64,000 nucleotides of DNA from Paludibacteraceae bacterium (GTDB lineage Bacteria > Bacteroidota > Bacteroidia > Bacteroidales > Paludibacteraceae): positions 124,001 through 188,000 of the forward strand of contig JAFSPA010000012.1 of the NCBI GenBank assembly GCA_017443145.1. The letters are read 5' to 3'. Position 1 is the first letter of the stretch, and every line of letters starts with the position of its first letter. The translations under genes were made by a program, and so were the position numbers. Under the pieces are notes generated by a model that saw only the letters and a program-made list of their open reading frames with translations, was not told the origin of the DNA and ran no database searches. Below are positions 58,666-64,000 of this stretch, in pieces.

Positions 58666-60515
58666 AATTTCTGGTCTTCGAGTTGGTTAATGATATTGGT
58701 TGTGCGGTCGTATAGTGTCTGCATCTGACTATCGGCAGACGGCGCATAGCGTGCGAACTCGGCTGTAGCGAGTACGTCTTTGACTTCGTGAATGAGATTA
58801 TCCGGCACGTTCTTGCTACGCAAGATCTCGGCGATAGTGTCCTTGCTTAAATCTGCTGTAGGAATAGAGAGTCTGTCGGACAAATAACTTACTGCAGCAC
58901 GCTCAATCTCCTCGTAGAAGGCCGTTTTATTGCCCTCGGCGAGCAGTTTGGCAGCAGCCTTGAGGCGTTTCTGTGCCACTTTATTGGCGCGTTTATAACG
59001 AACGAGATTGATATCGGCATTCTCACGTATCTGCTTGCGGAAGATAATAAGCAGCACGACGGCAATCAGCAGTGGGATAAGGTAGAATAACCAATACGCC
59101 AGCGAACCATATACGAGCCCACTTTCGACTTTTGCCTTTCCATTGTCTGCGTTACTATGAATATATCGGATATCCGAGCCGAACTGTTGCACGTCCTCTT
59201 TGTTGACGAAGTTCTGCACCACCGTTTGGGAAGCGTCGTCACCACCTGCACCTTTGGTTACATGCAGTGTGTATTCGGGTGTGCGCAGTGTCTTGTATTG
59301 ATTATCTTGTATGTCGAAATAGGAGTAACCGATAGAAGGAATAACGTAGTCGCCGCTGGCTCGCGGAATAGCGAGATACTCAATCTCTTTCTTGCCGGAG
59401 ACGCCGGAAGTGGTGGTTTTGAAGTTATTGCTCACTTTCGGGTCATATGCCTCAAAACCTTCGGGCCAATCGACCACAGGCGTCTTGAGCAGTTTCATGT
59501 TACCCGTACCTTGGATATCAATCTTAATCGTTACCGCCTCATTGGTCTTGAGTTCGGTGCCGGAGATAGCGGATGACATCGTGAAGCGTCCTACGCCGCC
59601 CGAGAAACCAGCAGGCTTACCGGCAGGAAGCGCTGCAACATGAATAGTGGCACCGGGCGCTTTGAGAGCCTTAGTAACGTTGGTATAGGAGCCGAAGAAG
59701 TCGTCGAAGATAGAGCGTACTTGCGAGCGAGTCTGCACGCGCAGAACCGCCTCAAAAGTGGCAGGGTCTATGACGATATCGCCGCTGTGTTGCGGGTAGA
59801 GCAGGGTGCGATAGAGCGTGGCCGTCTGATAATTGCGGCCGTTGTAATGCTCTAACTCGGTCTGTATCTCGCCCTGTTCGATGTCCTGCTTGAGAAAACC
59901 GGTATATTCCGGCAGTTTGGTGTTATTGGTCAGCTGAGCCACGTCCACTCCCGCAAAATAGAGCTTATAGGACAGTAGAATAGCCTCCTGCTCGTGAACT
60001 TTGGTCTTGCTGACGATAGTGCGAACAAAGATATTCTCTGAGGATGTCTGTGAAGCGGTTTGAGCCGATTGTTGGGCGTTGCCTGCAGTTTGCTGACGGC
60101 TTGCTGTCGACTGCTGTCCGCTATTGGCAGAGTCATCCGGAGGCAGGACGGTTATACGTACGCCGTTGGAGGAGTAGGACTCTCCGCTGACGGTAATCTT
60201 GGCCGGTTGGATAGTGAAAGTACCCTCCTTAGTTGCCATCAACGTATAGGTGTAGGTGAGTTGGAAGGACGATGTGCGCTTGCCGTTCACGAATGATGTC
60301 GATGACGACTGCGAGGTATAAGGTCCTGCCAAATAATCGAAGTCCGTAAACTCGGGAGCTTGCAGGTCTTTGGCTCGCTGGTTGACGGAGTAGGTGAGCT
60401 GGAAGGGCTTACCTACAATGACTTGCGACGGCGCTTGGGCACGGAACTCCACGTCCTCGGCAAAGACACTCAGCGCCAAGCTGAATAAGATTACTATATT
60501 GAAAAGTCTTTTCAT
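58662..60515 (-). CDS. batD: BatD protein
   Basis: 617 residues from ATG 60515 (MKRLFNIVILFSLALSVFAE); an ATG two codons upstream lies within a heptamer repeat and is not preferred. Signal peptide about 1-19, large extracytoplasmic beta-rich region (BatD family: PSQVIVGKPFQLTYSVNQ near 29-46; SAISGTELKTNEAVTIKIDIQGTGN near 315-339), one membrane helix (about 472-492), cytoplasmic tail (about 495-617) with a helical bundle. Central envelope component of the Bat system. Confidence 0.9.
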   Translation of the reverse strand: MKRLFNIVILFSLALSVFAEDVEFRAQAPSQVIVGKPFQLTYSVNQRAKDLQAPEFTDFDYLAGPYTSQSSSTSFVNGKRTSSFQLTYTYTLMATKEGTFTIQPAKITVSGESYSSNGVRITVLPPDDSANSGQQSTASRQQTAGNAQQSAQTASQTSSENIFVRTIVSKTKVHEQEAILLSYKLYFAGVDVAQLTNNTKLPEYTGFLKQDIEQGEIQTELEHYNGRNYQTATLYRTLLYPQHSGDIVIDPATFEAVLRVQTRSQVRSIFDDFFGSYTNVTKALKAPGATIHVAALPAGKPAGFSGGVGRFTMSSAISGTELKTNEAVTIKIDIQGTGNMKLLKTPVVDWPEGFEAYDPKVSNNFKTTTSGVSGKKEIEYLAIPRASGDYVIPSIGYSYFDIQDNQYKTLRTPEYTLHVTKGAGGDDASQTVVQNFVNKEDVQQFGSDIRYIHSNADNGKAKVESGLVYGSLAYWLFYLIPLLIAVVLLIIFRKQIRENADINLVRYKRANKVAQKRLKAAAKLLAEGNKTAFYEEIERAAVSYLSDRLSIPTADLSKDTIAEILRSKNVPDNLIHEVKDVLATAEFARYAPSADSQMQTLYDRTTNIINQLEDQKL

Positions 60516-60543
60516 ACACATTACACTTTACACATTACATATG
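60516..60543. repeat. Heptanucleotide tandem repeat (ACACATT/ACACTTT, 4 units)
   Basis: Four 7-bp units directly in front of the batD start codon, between batC and batD. Confidence 0.85.
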
Positions 60544-60547
60544 CGCA

Positions 60548-61243
60548 TCACCATTCTTTTTCTACACGACGTTTCGACCCTTGTTGACGTTGCAGTTTCT
60601 CTTGCGTCTCTTGTTCGTCTTGCTCTAAGGCATGCAGGATCTGCTCCGCGGTCTCTTTATCCATATTCTGTTCGTCTTGTTGTTGCTGCTGTTCTTGCTG
60701 CTGTTGGTCTTGATTCTGTTCTTGTTGGTCTTGCTGCTGCTCTTGTTGTTGCTGTTGCTGCTGTTGTTGATCCTGGTTCTGCTGATTCTGCTGCTGTTGC
60801 TGTTGTTGCTGGAGCAGTTGCATAGCTTTCACCATATTATACCGCGTGTCATCATCCTTTGGATTTGCGCGCAGGGACTGCTGGTATGCGGTTATAGCTT
60901 TGTCGTATTGTTGCTGTGCGAAGAGGCTGTTTCCTAAGTTGTGATATGTTTTCGCAGCCTTTTGCTTGTCTTTTTTAGGGTCAATCAGTTGAGCCGCCTT
61001 GATGAATTCTTCGGCTGCTTCGGGGTATTTATTCTGGCGGAAAAGGGCATTACCGGTGTTGTAATGTGCCTCGTAGGAGTTGTTGTTTTTCTCCATACCG
61101 CGACGATAATCCACCTCGGCTTGCTCGAAATTATCCTTGTTGTATTGACGGTTGCCGTGACGGATATCCGGAGCCTCCTTCTGTGCCATTAACAATGTAA
61201 ATGGCGAAAGGACCAGCGTTAATATAACTAATACTCGTTTCAT
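60548..61243 (-). CDS. batC: BatC: TPR protein with a long polyglutamine region
   Basis: 231 residues. Signal peptide (about 1-20), TPR domain (about 26-130: AHYNTGNALFRQNKYPEAAEEF, YHNLGNSLFAQQQYDKAITAY), then residues about 145-193 almost only Gln with a few Asn, Asp and Glu, and a basic C-terminus (GSKRRVEKEW). The Gln tract is encoded by mixed CAG/CAA codons, so it could vary by slippage. Overlaps batB by 4 bp. Confidence 0.87.
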   Translation of the reverse strand: MKRVLVILTLVLSPFTLLMAQKEAPDIRHGNRQYNKDNFEQAEVDYRRGMEKNNNSYEAHYNTGNALFRQNKYPEAAEEFIKAAQLIDPKKDKQKAAKTYHNLGNSLFAQQQYDKAITAYQQSLRANPKDDDTRYNMVKAMQLLQQQQQQQQNQQNQDQQQQQQQQQEQQQDQQEQNQDQQQQEQQQQQDEQNMDKETAEQILHALEQDEQETQEKLQRQQGSKRRVEKEW

Positions 61244-62268
61244 TTCTCGTTGAATATATCTAAGCGGCTGAGCGCTTTGTTTTTACGATTGAAGATAAAG
61301 AAGTCGGCAATGAGGATGAGTAGCGCAAGCAGCACAAAACCCTGATATTGCTCGTTGTAGTCGGCATATACCTTGGTGTCAATCTCGGACTTAGCCAGTT
61401 CGTCCAACTCCTTCTGAATAGCGCGCGTAGCGGTATTGGTGTTGTCGCAACGCACGTAGATTCCTTGTCCGGCTTGAGCTATCTCGCGGCACATCTCTTC
61501 GTTAAGCTTGGACACCACCACATTACCGGCTCGGTCCTTGCGGAAGTTATTCGTTCCCGGAATAGGAATCGGGCTTCCGTCGGGTTTACCTATTCCCGCG
61601 ACAAAGACCTTGATACCTTTCTCGGTAGCGGCTTTGGCTGCAGCGAGCGCATCGTCTTCGTGGTTCTCACCGTCGGTGATGAGCACTATTGCCCGCGACA
61701 CACCTTTCTCCTCCTCACCAAACGAGCGTACACAAGTCATAATAGCATCACCTATGGCTGTACCTTGCGTCTTGATAAGGTCCGGAGTAATAGTATTGAG
61801 GAACATCTTCGCGCTCACATAGTCGCACGTGATGGGCAACTGCACATAGGCCTCGCCTGCAAAAACGATGAGTCCCACTTTGTCGTCCACCATATTGTCA
61901 ATAAGCTTACTGAGCATCTGTTTAGCGCGGTCCAGACGGTTAGGAGCCACATCCTCAGCCAGCATCGAGTTGGATATATCGAGAGCTATCATCACTTCTA
62001 TACCTTGCCGCTTGACGGTTTTCTCTTTCTGGCCGTACTGCGGACGAGCAACGGCAAGGATAAGCAGCGTAAGCGCCAACATCACCAAACCAAACTTAAC
62101 AGCAGGGCGAACACGTGACACGTTAGGCATTAACTCTTCCAACAACTCGGGGTCTCCAAACTCCTTGAGCTGACGTTTCTTGCGCTGCATAATGGCTATA
62201 TATCCCGCCACAAAAGCCGGAATCAGGAGCAGCAGCCATAAGTATTCTATATGTGCGAATCGAAACAT
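61240..62268 (-). CDS. batB: BatB: von Willebrand factor A domain protein
   Basis: 342 residues. Helices at about 10-26 and 58-75, then a VWA domain (about 90-275) with the MIDAS motif ALDISNSMLAED (D97-S99-S101), TQGTAIGDAI (the MIDAS Thr) and ITDGENHED, then a C-terminal helix (about 315-333). Periplasm-exposed part of the Bat complex. Four nt between it and batA. Confidence 0.93.
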   Translation of the reverse strand: MFRFAHIEYLWLLLLIPAFVAGYIAIMQRKKRQLKEFGDPELLEELMPNVSRVRPAVKFGLVMLALTLLILAVARPQYGQKEKTVKRQGIEVMIALDISNSMLAEDVAPNRLDRAKQMLSKLIDNMVDDKVGLIVFAGEAYVQLPITCDYVSAKMFLNTITPDLIKTQGTAIGDAIMTCVRSFGEEEKGVSRAIVLITDGENHEDDALAAAKAATEKGIKVFVAGIGKPDGSPIPIPGTNNFRKDRAGNVVVSKLNEEMCREIAQAGQGIYVRCDNTNTATRAIQKELDELAKSEIDTKVYADYNEQYQGFVLLALLILIADFFIFNRKNKALSRLDIFNEK

Positions 62269-62272
62269 AACA

Positions 62273-63259
62273 TCAATTGCTTATTGTTCGTAAAACAAAG
62301 TATCGAAGCAAAATCTCCGCAATCAAGCAGAGTAGGGCGGCCAGCAACCACGGCACGAAGTTCTCCGTACGCTTGGAGTATTCACGTACCCGCAGTTTGG
62401 TTTTCTCAAGTTGATCTATCTGCTCGTAGATACGCTTGAGAGACGTGTTATCTGTTGCGCGGAAGTACTCGCCACCCGTCGTGGAAGCGATATTACGCAG
62501 CGTCACTTCGTCAAACTCCGAATCCATCGTCATATACTGCGTTCCCATCGGTGTCTGTACCGGCACACGCGCTTGCCCGTGACTACCTACACCTACCGCA
62601 TAGACGCGTATTCCGTAGGTCTTGGCTATCTCGGCTGCCGTCATAGGGTCTATGTCACCGCGGTTATTACTTCCGTCCGTCAGCAGTATCACCACTTTCG
62701 ACTTCGTCTGCGAGTCTTTCATTCGATTCACGCAGTTGGCAAGACCCAAACCGATGGCTGTACCGTCTTCTATCAAACCGAACTTCACCGAGCGGAAGAG
62801 GTTCACTAACACGGCGTGGTCTGTCGTCAGTGGACATTGCGTAAAACTCTCTCCGGCGAACACAACAAGGCCTATCTGGTCGTTCGGACGGGCAATAACG
62901 AAGTCCGTCGCCACGTTCTTAGCTGCTTCCAGACGGTTGGGCTTAAGGTCTTCCGCAAGCATCGTACCGGAGATATCCAGCGCCATCATAATATCAATAC
63001 CTTCCGTCGATTCGGAACTCCATTTATTACTCAGCTGCGGACGGGCAAGCGCGATAGACAAGCACGTTATTGCCACTACGCGCAGCACAAACGGCACATG
63101 CAGCAAATAGATACGTGTGCTCTTCTTCTGCCGCGATAACGACGCCGCAGACGACACTTGAACACTTGCGTCTTGGTCGTGCAAACGCCATATATACCAG
63201 CCGATTACAGGAATCAGCAGCAGTAACAAAAATAAATATGCAGGACTTGCAAACGTCAT
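62273..63259 (-). CDS. batA: BatA: von Willebrand factor A domain protein
   Basis: 328 residues. Same layout as BatB: helices about 8-23 and 55-72, VWA domain (about 88-280) with ALDISGTMLAED (D95-S97-T99), DGTAIGLGLANC and LTDGSNNRGD, final helix about 305-322. Pairs with BatB next door. Confidence 0.93.
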   Translation of the reverse strand: MTFASPAYLFLLLLLIPVIGWYIWRLHDQDASVQVSSAASLSRQKKSTRIYLLHVPFVLRVVAITCLSIALARPQLSNKWSSESTEGIDIMMALDISGTMLAEDLKPNRLEAAKNVATDFVIARPNDQIGLVVFAGESFTQCPLTTDHAVLVNLFRSVKFGLIEDGTAIGLGLANCVNRMKDSQTKSKVVILLTDGSNNRGDIDPMTAAEIAKTYGIRVYAVGVGSHGQARVPVQTPMGTQYMTMDSEFDEVTLRNIASTTGGEYFRATDNTSLKRIYEQIDQLEKTKLRVREYSKRTENFVPWLLAALLCLIAEILLRYFVLRTISN

Positions 63260-63271
63260 ATTATTTCACCA

Positions 63272-64000
63272 TTAAGCGAGTTTACTCGCGTCACCATTTT
63301 CATCATTTGCATCATTAATAACCGGCGTCGTTTCGCGAACAAAGTCGTACGCCGTCTTCAGCGCCATCTCGTTCTCATCCGGAGTGGTGGTCCACTTGGC
63401 GAACTTCACCAAGTCAGCTAACGACAGCATCTTACGCAGTTGCTCGTAGAGCGATTTCTTGTCCGAGAGAACAGGCTTGATCGCCCGAAGCGTCTCATCA
63501 CTCGTCTTTTCCGACGAGCGGATATCGAAACGACCACCTATATACTCGCGCACTACATCCGTCAACTCCGTGTGATATTCCTTCACTTGACCCTTTTGCC
63601 AAATCTTCGCTTCCTTGATCTGGTCGAGTTTCTCAAGCGCCACTTCCTCGGCAGGACGAGCGGGCTCTTTCGGCGCTTCGGGTATAACTCCTTTGCGCTT
63701 ACCAACAAACACATACAGGTAGTAACTGCCTATGCCTAAGCCGATGAGCAGAATAGCCAACAATATCCAGCGGATTATTCCCCACACCCAGATAGGGGCT
63801 TTCGCGATCGGCTTGATATCAGTTATCGCCAGCGTCGTGTCTATCTCAAACGGCTGTATCACGTTCAGCATCATTCCTTCCGACCAGAACGTGTCTTCGC
63901 ACGAAACAAAGGGCAGCGGATTGATATAGAACAGCGAGTCCTTGAACGATGTCACCGTCAGCGTCTGGTTCAGCTGATACCGGCCGTCCTTGAGTTTGGT
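63272..64000 (-). CDS. Bat-cluster membrane protein of unknown function, 5' end beyond the right edge
   Basis: The frame stays open to base 64000, so the protein is N-terminally truncated by the window; a GTG at 63955 is not likely to be the true start. Visible part (about 242 residues): beta-rich extracytoplasmic segment, one membrane helix (WGIIRWILLAILLIGLGIGSYYLYVFVG), then a cytoplasmic helical domain with VVREYIGGRFDIRSSEKTSDETL, similar to the BatD tail and to the DUF4381-like proteins found between the MoxR/DUF58 genes and batA in other Bacteroidetes. Stops 12 bp before batA. Confidence 0.75.
   Translation of the reverse strand, partial: TKLKDGRYQLNQTLTVTSFKDSLFYINPLPFVSCEDTFWSEGMMLNVIQPFEIDTTLAITDIKPIAKAPIWVWGIIRWILLAILLIGLGIGSYYLYVFVGKRKGVIPEAPKEPARPAEEVALEKLDQIKEAKIWQKGQVKEYHTELTDVVREYIGGRFDIRSSEKTSDETLRAIKPVLSDKKSLYEQLRKMLSLADLVKFAKWTTTPDENEMALKTAYDFVRETTPVINDANDENGDASKLA

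Noticed and set aside
60632..60937. Leucine-rich membrane protein on the plus strand
   Set aside because: It is the complement of the batC glutamine tract (CTG/TTG codons).

Overview
The window looks like a chromosomal segment of an uncultured or poorly characterised member of the Bacteroidales (Bacteroidetes). The evidence is direct. At least 20 intergenic sites carry the Bacteroidetes promoter pair (-33 TTTG, -7 TAnnTTTG). The gene content is typical of the phylum: the BatA-E aerotolerance cluster, DUF4837, DUF4421 and DUF389 proteins, class III fructose-bisphosphatase, a Bacteroidetes-type LptD, and stand-alone aspartokinase. No tRNA, rRNA, integrase, transposase or CRISPR array was seen. 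The segment is mostly housekeeping, with unusual intergenic DNA.

Layout. 1-3.1 kb: truncated lptD, a siderophore/cobalamin-type binding lipoprotein, and the first of two paralogous genes of unknown function with an 11-bp repeat array in its leader. 3.1-6.3 kb: a gtrA-gtrB-gtrC-like O-antigen/teichoic-type glycosylation cassette with a long structured leader. 6.3-10.4 kb: pheS, yceD, rpmF, an rluB-like pseudouridine synthase and a secreted SGNH esterase. 10.4-14.9 kb (minus): hemolysin III, acyltransferase, DUF4837, fbp. 15-24.3 kb (plus): nitroreductase, pdxA, alaS, gtrA-like, guanine deaminase, lipoate ligase, aminotransferase, folC. 24.3-28.7 kb (minus): small outer-membrane protein and dnaE. 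29-34 kb: a lipoprotein with a structured leader, the second paralog with its 11-bp array, DUF4421, DUF389, O-methyltransferase. 34.1-41.3 kb: lrp, trpS, FadL-like porin, TPR protein, ribH, lysC, yitT. 41.3-47.8 kb: rsmD, a hydrolase-less RelA-like synthetase, glycosyltransferase, cdsA, glyA. 47.8-51 kb: a third 11-bp array with no gene, then an MBOAT/SGNH acyltransferase pair with a second long structured leader. 51-56.7 kb: EamA transporter, then a steroid-reductase/OYE/SDR trio, rsmE and PAP2. 56.7-64 kb: LolC-like permease and the bat operon, running off the right edge.

The signals most worth following: (1) three arrays of 11-bp-phased repeats, two preceding paralogous genes and one forming an apparent promoter-array-terminator unit without a gene; (2) two ~290-310-nt leaders before surface-glycan operons sharing a 32-nt motif, a minigene and the same interleaved A-B-A'-B' helix order although the helix sequences differ; (3) a 5-alpha-reductase-like/OYE/SDR operon resembling a bile-acid or sterol reducing set; (4) a (p)ppGpp synthetase without HD and ACT domains; (5) about 17 heptanucleotide tandem repeats, mostly abutting start codons and also inside essential genes; (6) a rigid 33-bp promoter module, in places superimposed on both strands.

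Many coding starts were moved downstream of the longest open frame because a promoter -7 box or the previous gene lies inside the longer version.
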